64,000 nt of DNA from Pegoplata infirma (taxonomy: Eukaryota > Arthropoda > Insecta > Diptera > Anthomyiidae). Position numbers and translations under genes: made by a program. The stretch covers positions 63,228,400 to 63,292,399 of the forward strand of contig OY992537.1 in NCBI GenBank assembly GCA_963921195.1, written 5' to 3'. Below the pieces are notes generated by a model, which saw only the letters and a list, made by a program, of their open reading frames with translations, was not told where the DNA came from and ran no database searches. Below, in pieces: positions 44,731 to 55,735 of this stretch. Each line of letters opens with the position of its first letter. Position 1 is the first letter of the stretch.

Positions 44731-45442
44731 TTGTCTGTCTGTCCGTCCGTAGAAAACACGCTAACTTTCGAAAGACTTTGCAGAGGCTACTGAAGTTTGG
44801 CATATATGTTGGTCATTTACCTGGTCAGGTTGGTATTGCAGTCCAGCCAAATCGGTTCAGTGGTTCACAAGTTATGAGCAAAAGAGTAAATTTTGATCAA
44901 GTGGTTCAAAAGTTATAAGCAAAACCCTGAATTTCAGATTGGTTTCATCTAAAATGCCACGTGTTAAAAAGTTTTAAAAGCATTGGTGGTAACTTAACAA
45001 GGCTTTTCAAACTTGTTTAGTTTTAAAGCAATGCTTTTTAAACTTGTTTAGTTTTAAAATCTCTGGTAACTTTAAAATTGCACTCGAAAAAATTTTAAAC
45101 TCAAAAAATATTTTACACTCAAAAAAAATTTTACACTCAAAAAAAAGTTTATTTTTTTTACAAAAATGACGATATTTTGTGTACATACTTTGGTATGCGC
45201 ATTTACTCAGAAATATTTTAACAGTCAAAAAAACCTTACACTCGAAAAGTTTTTACACTCAAAAAAAAAAAATAGTTATTTTTCTTTTAAATGACAAAAA
45301 AAGAGTTTTTTACTCAAAATAAAATATTTCTAATCAAAATTTTTTATTTTTTTTCACGTTAAGAAATGTATTATCCTTAAAAAAAATGCATTGTGGAGAG
45401 TATTCATAGATTCGGCAAAGTCGAATTTAACTTTTCTACTTG
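44731..45442 (+). mobile_element. Mini-me family 1, 5'-truncated
   Basis: Starts at (GTCY)n (GTCTGTCTGTCCGTCCG), body, 3' GTGGAGAGTATTCATAG, GATTCGGCAAAGTCGAAT, CTACTTG. The body is shortened compared with 25089-25940. Confidence 0.75.
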
Positions 45443-45520
45443 TTTTTGTTCAAAGCAATTATTAAATGTTTTTTAGATCATTTTTATTTTTTTAACAACA
45501 TTTTATACACACTGTATATA

Positions 45521-47082
45521 GGGCATTCCATGTGAAATCGGACACTTTGAAAATTTTTTTTTTTAGATTTTCCCAATTTATTTACAGTTTTTAGTACCCT
45601 TCGAAAACTCCTTCGTGGTAAACTTTCAGATTTTTTTGATGACCCGTCAAAAGATATCGAATTCTTAAAAATTGGTAGTTTGTTCCTTTAATCAAACTTC
45701 TTTTACTAATAACTTCTTCAATAATGGTCCAAATTTCAAAATTTTTTTTTTCAAAAATTTTGTTTTTTTGCGTACTTTTTAAACAAAATTTCAAAAAATT
45801 CTTAAAAGCGCTCTTGTATGCGATTTTTAAGTTTTTAAATTTAAATCTCATTTTTGAAAATGTTTGTACTCTTCGATTTTTTTGAATTTTTTTTTTTTGT
45901 AAAACTTCTATCGATTCTACAAATTTTTTGCCCAGGAGGATCGTGGGATAACTATTGTTACTATTTTTTAAAATTTTTTGAAAAAAATTTATTGTAATTT
46001 TTCAATCTTAAAATTATTTATACTGCTCCAATGGTGCGTCATAGAGGGGTCATTAATAAGACCGACCCCCATTAATTTTTATGTCTTAACATTTCTTCGA
46101 AACAAACTAATACCCTATCTCCAATTTCTGTGGGGCTCCCACACAAAACGACATTTTTTAAAATTTGCTCCAACCGCTCTAACTGCCCTAATAATGCCCT
46201 TAGAGCAACAAAATGTATAACCGACCCACAATATTTTTTTAGTCCAAACATTTTCTCTGAACAAACCTACACTCTAACTCTAATTGTTAAGGCGGTCCCC
46301 ATACAATTTTTTTTATTTTTTGTAAATTTGTTTTATTTAATCAGCTGCTACCGGTCCAATGGTACGTCCGAGAGGGGTCATTATTGAGCCCGACCCCCAT
46401 TTATTTTTAACCTCAAACATTTTTGTAAAACATACCACAGCCCTATCTGCACTCGCTAAGTAGGCTTCCATTCAAAATTACATTTTTATAAAATTTGCTC
46501 CAACTGTTATTTGTATGGGAGCCTACTTAGGGAGTGGAGATAGGGCGTAGGTATGTATTACAAAAATGTTGGAGGGTAAAAATAAATGGTGTCGGTCTCA
46601 CTAATGACCCCTCTAATAATAATAATAATGACCCCTCTAATAGTAATAATCGTTATCCCAGGATCCTCCTGGGCAAAAAATTTGTAGAATCGATAGAAGT
46701 TTTACACAAAAAAATTTCAAAAAAATCGAAGAGTACAAACATTTTCAAAAATGAGATTTAAATTTAAAAACTTAAAAATCGCATACTAGAACGCTTTTAA
46801 GAATTTTTTGGGATTTTTTTTTAGAAAGTACGCAAAAAAACAAAAATATTGAGAAAAACATTTGAAATTTGGACCATTATTGAAGAAGTTATGAGTAAAA
46901 GAAGTTTGAGTAAAGGAGCAAACTACCAATTTTTAAAAATTCGATATATTTTGAACAGGTCATCAAAAAAAATAAGAAAATTTACCACGAAGGAGTTTTC
47001 TAAGGGTAATAAAAACTGTAAACAAATTGGGAAGATCTAAAAAAAAAAATTTCAAAGTGTCCGATTTGACATGGAATGCCCC
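45521..47082. mobile_element. Large palindromic element P, copy 2
   Basis: GGGCATTCCATGTGAAATCG left, GATTTGACATGGAATGCCCC right, centre near 46495. The right arm is several hundred bp shorter than the left: at 46608-46640 two GACCCCTCTAAT copies and (AAT)n mark the deletion junction. ORFs at 45978-46761 are palindrome sequence. Confidence 0.8.
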
Positions 47083-47237
47083 ATTTATATCTAAGTTTAC
47101 AATGCCAGACTGAATTCAAATGTTATGTTTGTTTTAATAAAAGTAAAAAAACAAGTGAATATTTCGTTAGACTTTTTAGTGCATATTTTAGGCGCCTAAA
47201 ACCTAGTTTTTTAGCGCATGAAGGTCCTGTCCCTGGT

Positions 47238-48271
47238 TATAAGCAAAAGAGTGATTTTGGTGGTTTTTCGCGCTAAGTTTTGCAACGCAATGCTGAAGCT
47301 TGGCATATATATTTGTCGTTCCCCTGGTCTCGTTCGTGTTGAATCAGTATAGTGGTTCAAAAGTTATTAGCAAAACCGTGAATTTCAGATTGGTTTCACC
47401 TTAAATTCACGTGTTGAAAAAACGAGCTTTAACAAAATCAAGCTTTAAAAACATTGGTAAGTCAGAAAAATATTTTACAAAGTATTTTTGTCGCTCAAAA
47501 ATATTTTTGCTAAAAAAAACAACACTCGAAAAAATTTTACACTCAAAAAAAAAAAATTTTGTAATTTTTTTTTTTTCAAAATTTACTAAAAAAAAGTTTT
47601 TTACACTAAATAAAGTATTTTTAATCAAAATTTTAATTTTTTTACTTAAGAGAATTTATTACCACACATAAAAAAAAAACTTTGTCAAATTACTGGGAAA
47701 AGTCTCGTAATCACATTTTACAAATATTTGACAGTTTTCCTTGTTTTTTAACAAACAAATTTGGAATGAAATTTAATTTTTTTTTGTAATTTTACAATTG
47801 TTTTTGTAATTTTATAAACTTCCAAGAAAATTTTACAAAAAATTCTAGTATATTCACGAGAAATCCTTGTAATTTTTATTGCGTCAAAAAAACTGTAAAT
47901 TTACAATTTTATTGGTAAAAAGCTTGTAAAATTACAAAATTATTGGTAAAAAGCTTATAAAATTACTAGGAATTCTCGTAAAATAGGAGGTTGCAAAAAA
48001 TCTAGTAAAGTTACGAAACCTCCTTGTAAATTTTATCGTGTCAAAAAACTTGTAAATTTACAATTTGATTGGTAAAAACTTTGTAAAATTACAAAATTAT
48101 TGTTTAAAAGCTTTTACAATTACTAGGAATTCTTGTCAAATAGGAGGTAGCAAAAAAAAAACTTAAAAATTTTTCTTGTAATTTTACAAAGTTTTTTTTG
48201 AGTGCACTTCAAAAAGACATTGTGGAGGGTATTCATGCATTTGGCCAAGTCGAATTTAACTTTTCTACTTG
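47238..48271 (+). mobile_element. Mini-me family 1 fragment with nested S element
   Basis: Body from GCAAAAGAGTGATTTTGG to 47662, then the S element, then ACTTCAAAAAGACATTGTGG and the normal 3' end to CTACTTG. Confidence 0.7.
47665..48204. mobile_element. Family S element, copy 5
   Basis: CACATAAAAAAAAAACTTTG left, CAAAGTTTTTTTTGAGTG right. The flanking dinucleotide is CA on both sides rather than TA (47663-47664, 48205-48206). Confidence 0.65.
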
Positions 48272-49658
48272 TTTATACTTTGATAAGGAAATTGCTTTAT
48301 CTGTTTGATATTCAAAAGTTAATAAAAATCTATAATTTTTTTGGTAAATTTTCTTCCTTCAATCCTTGTGTGGATATTTCGTGTTTGTTTTTTGTGATGA
48401 AAAATCCTTGAAACAATAGTTTTTTCATTACTTACGTACACAAGATTTCATACATAAGCATTTCAAAAATCATTAATTCTCCAAGGATCATGGAAAATAT
48501 GGAAAAATAACGCATAACTGCGTATTCATCACATGTATAGAGAATCCGTTTTTCTTTTTTTGTGTTTTTTTTTTTTGTTAGTAATGGTGGTTGGTATCAA
48601 CACAAGGTGTTGGTAATATGGCATTAAGCCAAGTTTAATGTGCAACCAAAAAATATAGAGAAGCATATATCTAACTGAAAAGAAGTAACGAATACATATA
48701 AAAGTTAAATGTGCAAACACATACAAAAAAAAAACAAAAGCATGCTTTCAGGCAACTAAAGCAGCAGCATAGCATCATCATTGCTCATAGTTAAGTCTTT
48801 AGGGAATAATAGCAAAAGTGGTTAAAGGAATGATTACACACATTCATTCTATCATATGAGTACCGAAAAACCCTTACTCCTACATGTAAACACACAAACG
48901 CACACAATTTCTGCACATTTTCACTCACTCATATGCACAAGAGCATGTTAATAGTAGAAACAATTTCTTAACTTTCATATCTATTTATATCCATACTCAT
49001 ATATCATGAGTTTGTATAATAGTTACATTCGAGGGGAAGTTCCCCACTGGGAACTTGAATAAGAAAACAAATATAGAAATATTATCAATTTTTGCGAAAT
49101 CAAAAGTCAAACATTTCTCGTGTATTACTAAAATTTTATAAATTTTCATAAATTTTTCGTGTTCAAAAATTTAAAAATTTTGAAACATTTCTTGCATAGA
49201 AAAATAGAGAAATTCTCAAATTTTGAGTCATTTGTGTACAGAAATATTTTTAAATTTTGCGAAATTGTTTAAAGTTATATTCTCAAATTTTAAGACATTT
49301 TCAATTAAAAAATTCTTAGTAACAGTTTTCGTTTAAAAAATCATCTATTTTTAATTCCCTATTCAAAAAATTCTCTTTATAAATCTTTATTAATAAAAAC
49401 TACTACTTTTATTTAAATAACATGAATAAATGTCAAAATATTGTGCAGGATATTTGGGGGTTTGATATTTAAATGCAAGTTTGGTTGACAGTCTTTCTCT
49501 GCATCTATATAAGGTTTCACGCAAAATATCCCGCTACAGAAAAATGACTGCGAAAAAAATTTCTGGGTGTCCTTGGCAAACCAAAATTAAAAAAAAAAAA
49601 AACATTACATTCATTTGTCATTCCATGCAAAACTCATCGAAATATCAGTCGAGGATCA
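48272..49658. other. AT-rich DNA, no gene found
   Basis: Includes CACATACA-type low-complexity stretches near 48880-48960 and AAATTTTG repeats at 49130-49320. Small ORFs lack motifs. Confidence 0.4.
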
Positions 49659-49990
49659 CACTGTGCAACAAATTTTGAGCCATCTCTTTAAGCTGATTGT
49701 CAGTGGCTTCAATGCCATATGAAAGTAGACCAAAGGGTTTTGCAAATTCAGTTCAGACTTCTTTTTTATGGTCCACTGAATTTTTTTATTTTTTATCAAA
49801 GGCGTTAAAAATAAAAACACATCTGAGCTTCAAAATATGGTTTGATGTCTTCAGTGAAAGAGTAGGGCGTTACTATTCTTAGAATATATTAACCCTCCAA
49901 CAGCCATTTTAAGGGTTAATTTTAGTTCTTTTTCAAAACCTAAACACAGAAGTCTCATAAAAAGTCCATTTAAAGGGGTTACAAATATTT
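49659..49990. mobile_element. CACTGTGCAACA palindrome family, truncated copy
   Basis: CACTGTGCAACAAATTTTGA, CAAAGGGTTTTGCAAATTC and TTTTTTATGGTCCACTGAA match the left arm at 35313. The right arm is not recognisable. Confidence 0.6.
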
Positions 49991-50264
49991 TTCTTATAAA
50001 AGTTTACTATGGGTTGTCTAAGGTTGAAAGTTTGTGGGACATGCGCAAAATGGAAAAATATAAGGAATCAAATTTGTATTTTTTAAATTTTTCTCATACA
50101 TATTTGCAATAATTTTTTTATGTTCCTTAAAAAAATTTTTTTTTTAATCAATACTTTTTTTTCAATATTTTTTTTCATTAATATTTTTTTTCATCAATAT
50201 TTTTTTTCATCAATTTATTTTTTTATAATTTTTTTTGATACATATTTTGTTCAATAATTTTTTT
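49991..50264. other. TTTTTTTCATCAATAT low-complexity repeat
   Basis: A short tandem of ATATTTTTTTTCATCA at 50160-50215. Otherwise featureless. Confidence 0.5.
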
Positions 50265-50360
50265 TATACCCTCCACTCTAGTGATAGAGGGTATATATAA
50301 GTTTGTCATTCTGTTTGTAACACATCAAAATATTGGTCTAGGACCCCATTAAGTATATAT

Positions 50361-52237
50361 GGGGCATTACATGTCAAATCGGACACTTTGAAATTTTTTT
50401 TTTTAGATTTTCCCAATTTGTTTTACAGTTTTTAGTACCTTTCGAAAACTCCTTCGTGGTAAATTTTCAGATTTTTTTGATGACCCGTTCAAAAGATATC
50501 GAATTTTTAAAAATTGGTAGTTTGTTCCTTTACTCAAACTTCTTCTTCAATAATGGTCCAAATTTCATTTTTTTTTTTTTTCAAAATGTTTGTTTTTTTA
50601 CATACCTTTAAAAAGAAATCCCAAAAAATTCTTAAAAGTGCTTAAGTATGTGATTTTTAAGTTTTAAAATTTAAATCTCATTTTTGAAAATGTTTGTACT
50701 CTTTTGAAATTTTTTTGTGTAAAACTTCTATCGACTCTAAAAATTTTTTGCCCAGGAGGAAATTTTTTAAAAAAATGTTAATGTAATTTTCAATCTTAAA
50801 ATCATTTCTACTGCTCCAATTGTGCATCATAAAGGGGTCCTTTATAAGACCGACCCCCATTAATTTTTACGTCTTAACAATTCTTTGGAACAAACTAATA
50901 CCCTTTCTCCAATTTCTAAGGGGGCTCCCACACAAAACGATATTTTTTAAAATTTGCTCCAACCGCTCTAACTGCCCTAATAGTGCCCTTAGAGCAACAA
51001 AATATATGACCGACCCACAATATTTTTTTAGTCCAAACATTTTCTCTCAACACACCTACCCTCTATCTTTAACTGTTAAGGCGGTCCCCTTACAATTTTT
51101 TTTATTTTTTGTAAATTTGTTTTATTTATTCAGCTTCTACCGGTCCAATGGTGCGTCCGAGAAGGGTCATTAGTGAGGCCGACCCCCATTTGTTTTTACC
51201 CTACAACATTTTTTTAAAATATACCTACGCCCTATATCCACTTCCTAAGTATGTACAAAATTACATTTTTATAAAATTTGCTCCAACTGTTATTTGTATG
51301 GGAGCCTACTTAGGGAGTGGAGATAGGGCATAGGTATGTTTTGAAAAAATGTTGTATATTAAAAATAAATGGAGGTCGGACTCAGTAATGACCCCTCTCG
51401 GACGCACCATTGGACCGGTAGAAGCTGATTAAATAAAACAAATTTACAAAAAATAAAAAAAATTGTAAGGGGACCGCCTTAACAGTTAAAGATAGAGGGT
51501 AGGTGTGTTCAGAGAAAATGTTTGGACTAAAAAAATATTGTAGGTCGGTCATACATTTTGTTGCTCTAAGGGTACTTTTAGGGCAGTTAGAGCGGTTGGA
51601 ACAAATTTAAAAAAATGTCGTTTTGTGTGGGAGCCCCCTTAGAAATTGGAGATAGGGTATTAGTTTGTTCGATAGAAATGTTAAGACGTAAAAATTAATG
51701 GGGGTCGGTCTCATAAATGACCCCTCTATGACGCACCATTGGAGCAGTAGAAATGATTTTAAGATTGAAAAATTACAATAAATTTTTTTCTAAAAATTTA
51801 AAAAAATAGTAATAATCGTTATCCCACGATCCTCCTGGGCAAAAAGTTTGTAGAATTAATAGAAGTTTTACACAAAAAAATTTCAAAAAAATCGAAGAGT
51901 ACAAACATTTTTAAAAATGAGATTTAAAACTTAAAAATCGCATATTAGGGCGCTTTTAAGAATTTTTTGTGATTTTTTTTTTAAAAGTCCGTAAAAAACA
52001 AAAATTAAAAAAAAAAAATTGAAATTTGGACCATTATTGAAGAAGTTATGATTAAAAGAAGTTTGCGTAAAGGAACAAACTACCAATTTTTAAAAATTCG
52101 ATATCTTTTGAACGGGTCAGCAAAAAAATTTGAAAATTTACCACGAAGGAGTTTTCGAAGGGTACTAAAAACTGTAAACAAATTGGGAAAATCTAAAAAA
52201 AAGGTTTTCAAAGTGTCCGATTTCACATTGTATGCCC
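50361..52237. mobile_element. Large palindromic element P, copy 3 (most complete)
   Basis: GGGGCATTACATGTCAAATC left, GATTTCACATTGTATGCCC right. Flanked by TATAT (50356-50360, 52238-52242). Arms of about 900 bp around a centre near 51280. The inserted site is the (TA)n tract of the mini-me. No transposase; ORFs 50820-51173 and 52048-52317 belong to the arms. Confidence 0.85.
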
Positions 52238-52531
52238 TATATATTCATGATCGTCTATCAAGCGACGTCCGTCCGTCCGTAGAAAACACGCTTGAAAAAC
52301 TTTACAGAGGCTACTGAAGTTTGGCATATATGTTTACCTTGTCAGGTTGGTATTGTAATCCACCCAAATCGGTCCAGTGCACAGTGCCACATTTGGCCAA
52401 TCTAGGACGACAAAAATCCAATTTTAATTATATTGACTTGAAATTCGGTATAAATGTTCGTTTTGACTTCGAAAATAACATTATGAAAAATGTGGGAGGC
52501 CGGTTAAGGGCCACGCCCACTTTTTTTTTAA

Positions 52532-53515
52532 CCCTTATGTGTGTGGACAGGTACCTGTGTACCTATTGCTTTTTCAAATCGAAATTTTTTATATAAGATT
52601 TTAGTCTACAACTCTACAATTTCATGAGAACTCCTAACTTTTTGTTATTATTATATTTTCATAGGTGTTTATATATAATATCAGTTGGGGGGGGCGTGGC
52701 ACATCAATTTGCTTTTTCAACCCTTAATAGGGTGAATAGGTACCTGGGTACCTGTATACGTTTTATATGGAGGCACATGAAAAAAATTAATTAGTTGCTT
52801 TACTAACGTGTGATAATCTAAATTATTTGACTTGGTTTTTAGAAATACCATTAAATAAAACTTTATTTGATAAAAGAAAAATTGTTTTACAATAAAAAAA
52901 AATATTCAAGGTTTATTTTTGATAAAAAAAATTATTTTTCATAAAAAAATTTATTTCAAGGTTTAACACAAAAAAAAAAAATTATTTAAATATAAATAAA
53001 AGACATAGAAAAATTAATCCAAACAGTTGTTACATATGGGACGATTGATTGAGTGCTCGTTACAAATAGGCGTAAAGCAATTTTTGCAAGCCTTTCGAGT
53101 TTTTCTCTGCTTCTTTGTAAGCTTAGAGCATAGGTAACAACTACCCACAACCGCAATACGGCCGTTCTTATCTCGAGTTTCTACATTAATAACAGCTGTT
53201 GTTGAAATATCTCGCCCCAATACAACCTGTATTGCTGATCGAGTGGAATCGATTTTTATTACATTTGAATTTTTGGCACGTCGTTCAATGTTGTCAAAAA
53301 AGTTGCTGATATTAAAATTTTTTTTTTTGGGTGTAGGATTTTAAAAAATATATGAAAAGGGGAAAACCAGAGTAAAGTTCTAATATTATATCATTAACCA
53401 TCGATTTTTTGTACAATACAAGACAAAAAATTAGATTTCTCATACAATTTGCATGAAGGTACCCAGGTACTTATCAACCCTATAGAAGGTGTTTTTTTTT
53501 CCACACACATAAGGG
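52532..53515 (-). mobile_element. piggyBac-type element, internally deleted, 984 bp
   Basis: 16-bp inverted repeats CCCTTATGTGTGTGGA (52532-52547, 53500-53515) flanked by TTAA (52528-52531, 53516-53519), the piggyBac hallmark. Subterminal GGTACCTGTGTACCTATT and GGTACCCAGGTAC repeats on both sides. It encodes a transposase C-terminus on the reverse strand. Confidence 0.88.
53014..53318 (-). pseudogene. piggyBac transposase C-terminal fragment (cysteine-rich domain)
   Basis: About 100 codons are open, ending at TAA by 53014. The N-terminal part (NFFDNIERRAKNSNVIKI) precedes GRDISTTAVINVE, then the cysteine cluster CYLCSKLTKKQRKTRKAC, CKNCFTPICNEH and ICNNC. This C-x2-C...C-x2-C...C-x3-H...C-x2-C pattern at the extreme C-terminus is the zinc-binding, TIR-contacting domain of piggyBac transposases. 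The catalytic core is deleted; a full transposase is about 600 residues. No in-frame start is expected. Confidence 0.8.
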
Positions 53516-54781
53516 TTAAATTTGTAATTTTGGTAATAATTTCTTTAAATTTGGTATATATACTCTCAATGACTGTAGAAATAATATCACAAAAAAAGGG
53601 GGCGGTCAGACAACTGCCACGCCCACTTTTTTAAAATATGTTTAAAAAATATGTAAAAACAAGGTTTACATATCGCCCCACTGTAGTCGGCGTCGCAGAC
53701 GGTCGCAATAGTTAGCTGTTGAAATAAATACTATGGATATTGGTCAATATATCTGAAAAAGTCCGGTGACCAATAAGGACCAAACACAAAAGTTCTATTC
53801 CATCAAAAAAAAAAAATATATAATTTTCTTTTCAAAAATTTGTATTTTGTTAAAAATTTAATAAAAAATAGAAAAATTTGTTTTAAAAAAAAGAAAAGAT
53901 ATGACTTAAAGCATTTAAATATCCTTTAAAATTACCAAAAAAGAGTGGATAAATATCTCTTTTTGTTCAAAAGTTACAACAATTTAAACTCGACTTAATT
54001 TTTGCGAAATAATGTACACTAGTTGCAGGATTTTACAAGATGCAACTTTATGCATCCACCTGTTAGTATCGAACAGAATTATCGATCTTATATGATTATT
54101 TCCGTGCTATTAGGAATGTTCTATAATACATACAAACATATCATGAAAATCGGGGAACTTTTTTTTTTTTTTATTTTTGTCGTGCTAAATTGGCCAAATG
54201 TGGCACTGTGCAGTGGTTCAAAAGTTATAAGCAAAAGAGTAAATTTCGGCAAGGGTTTTTCGTGAATTCACGAGATAAAAATCACGATAACTTTCGAAAG
54301 ACAATATTGAGACTGCTGAAACTTAGCATGTATCTTTGTCGTTCTTCACGTCTGTTTGGTATTGAATTTCAGCTCAATCAGTCCAGTGGTTCAAAAGTTA
54401 TTAGCAAAACCGTAAATTTCAGATTCGCTTCACCTTAAATTCACGTGCTGAAAAAACCGAGCCTTTAAAAATAAGCTTTTAAAACTTCGGAAAGCTACAA
54501 AGTTACTTTAAAAAGTATTTTTGTTACTCAAAAATATTTTAACACTAAAATAATTTACACTCGAAAAATATTTTACAAAAAAATTTTAAACTCAAAAAAA
54601 AAAATTAGTAATTTTTCTTTTTTTTTTACAAAAATGTCAAGAAAAGGTTTTTACTCAAAATAAAATATTTCCAATCAAAATTGTTAATTTTTTTCACTTT
54701 AGAAAATTTTCCATTCTTTGAAAAGGGCATTGCGGAGGGTATTCATAGAATCGGCCAAGTCGAATTTAACTTTTCTACTTG

Positions 54782-55735
54782 TTTTTTTTTTTTGAATATG
54801 TATTTGAAATGTCTAAGAATAATTTAGCAACAAAAACCAAAATCTTCGATCGAGCACTTTTTGCAAAAATCGCGGTTGAATTGAAAAAAATTACAATATT
54901 TGAATTTTCTCGAAAACTATGAGAGATTTTCAAAAAATCCCAGCTGACCAAAAATATCCCTCGGAAAAATGCATTTTATAAAGTTTTAAAAAATTTAAAT
55001 TGCAGTATTAAAACTGTCAAAAAATAAAAAAGAGATTTTGAATGTTCTTTGTGTGGTACGAAAATGGAAACATTTTTAAACGCGAATAACATGAAAACAT
55101 TGTTATATTGACCTCATATTTATAAATACAATTAATTTTTTCACTGAAAGTGCTCCTATACGGAAATTTGTAATATCAACAAACGTTTGTAAATTTTGCT
55201 TGTTGAAAAAAGAATTTTGTTTTTTTAACAAAGAAATTCAACAAACACAATTTGTTGATCTGAAAAAAGTAAAAAATCTTATTGTTTTTTTAACAAAGAA
55301 ATTCAACAATCATTAACACAATTTGTTGATCTGACAAATGGATTTTTTTTTTAACCAAGAAATTTTACAAACACAAACACTATTTATAAATAATTTTGAA
55401 ATAAAATTACTTGACTGAGTTTGTCGTTTTTACTAAATGTTTGGTTGATATCATGTTTGGTTGATTTACAATTAATGTTTGTTGATTTAAATTTCACAAT
55501 TTTATTTTCTGTGTTGTTTCACCCTAAATTCACGTGTTGAAAAAACCGAGCCTTAAACAAACAAGCTTTAAAAACTTTGGTAAGCCACAAATTATTTTTC
55601 ACGCGTAACTTAGAAACTTTTCGACAGATTTTCAATTTTTTAATTGTTTATTATAATTCATTTTTTTGTGTAAATAAAATTTTGAGCAAAACTATTTTTT
55701 TTTAGAAAGCATTCTGTGTAAAATGCCCCATATAA
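54782..55735. other. AT-rich DNA with remnants of mini-me and P
   Basis: 55505-55600 (ACCCTAAATTCACGTGTTG, AAAAACTTTGGTAAGCCAC) is mini-me family-1 body. 55718-55732 (AAAATGCCCCATATA) is like the end of P. 55160-55400 has a loose tandem of TTTAACAAAGAAATTCAAC and TTTGTTGATCTG. Confidence 0.45.

Larger units (their letters stand above)
52380..54210. mobile_element. Transib-like non-autonomous transposon with RSS-like ends
   Basis: Inverted repeats of about 38 bp. Left: heptamer CACAGTG (52380-52386), 23-bp spacer, ACAAAAATC (52410-52418). Right, reversed: CACAGTG (54204-54210), 23-bp spacer, ACAAAAATA. Spacers are nearly identical (CCACATTTGGCCAATYTAGS). 5-bp duplication CAGTG at 52375-52379 and 54211-54215. 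Heptamer, 23-bp spacing, A-rich nonamer and 5-bp duplications are the features described for Transib elements and 23-RSS. No Transib transposase remains. About half the length is a piggyBac insertion. Confidence 0.8.
50265..54781 (+). mobile_element. Mini-me family 1 containing two separate insertions
   Basis: 5' end TTTTTATACCCTCCACTCTA to the (TA)n at 50360, resumed at 52238 (TATATATTCATGATCGTC, GTCCGTCCGTCCG) to CGGTCCAGTG at 52379, resumed at 54211 (CAGTGGTTCAAAAGTTATAA) to hairpin ATCGGCCAAGTCGAATTT and CTACTTG. Removing the two insertions gives a normal family-1 element colinear with 25089-25940. Confidence 0.85.

Noticed and set aside
53449..53634. 61-codon ORF
   Set aside because: Crosses the piggyBac right end and its TTAA junction. 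Not a conserved reading frame.
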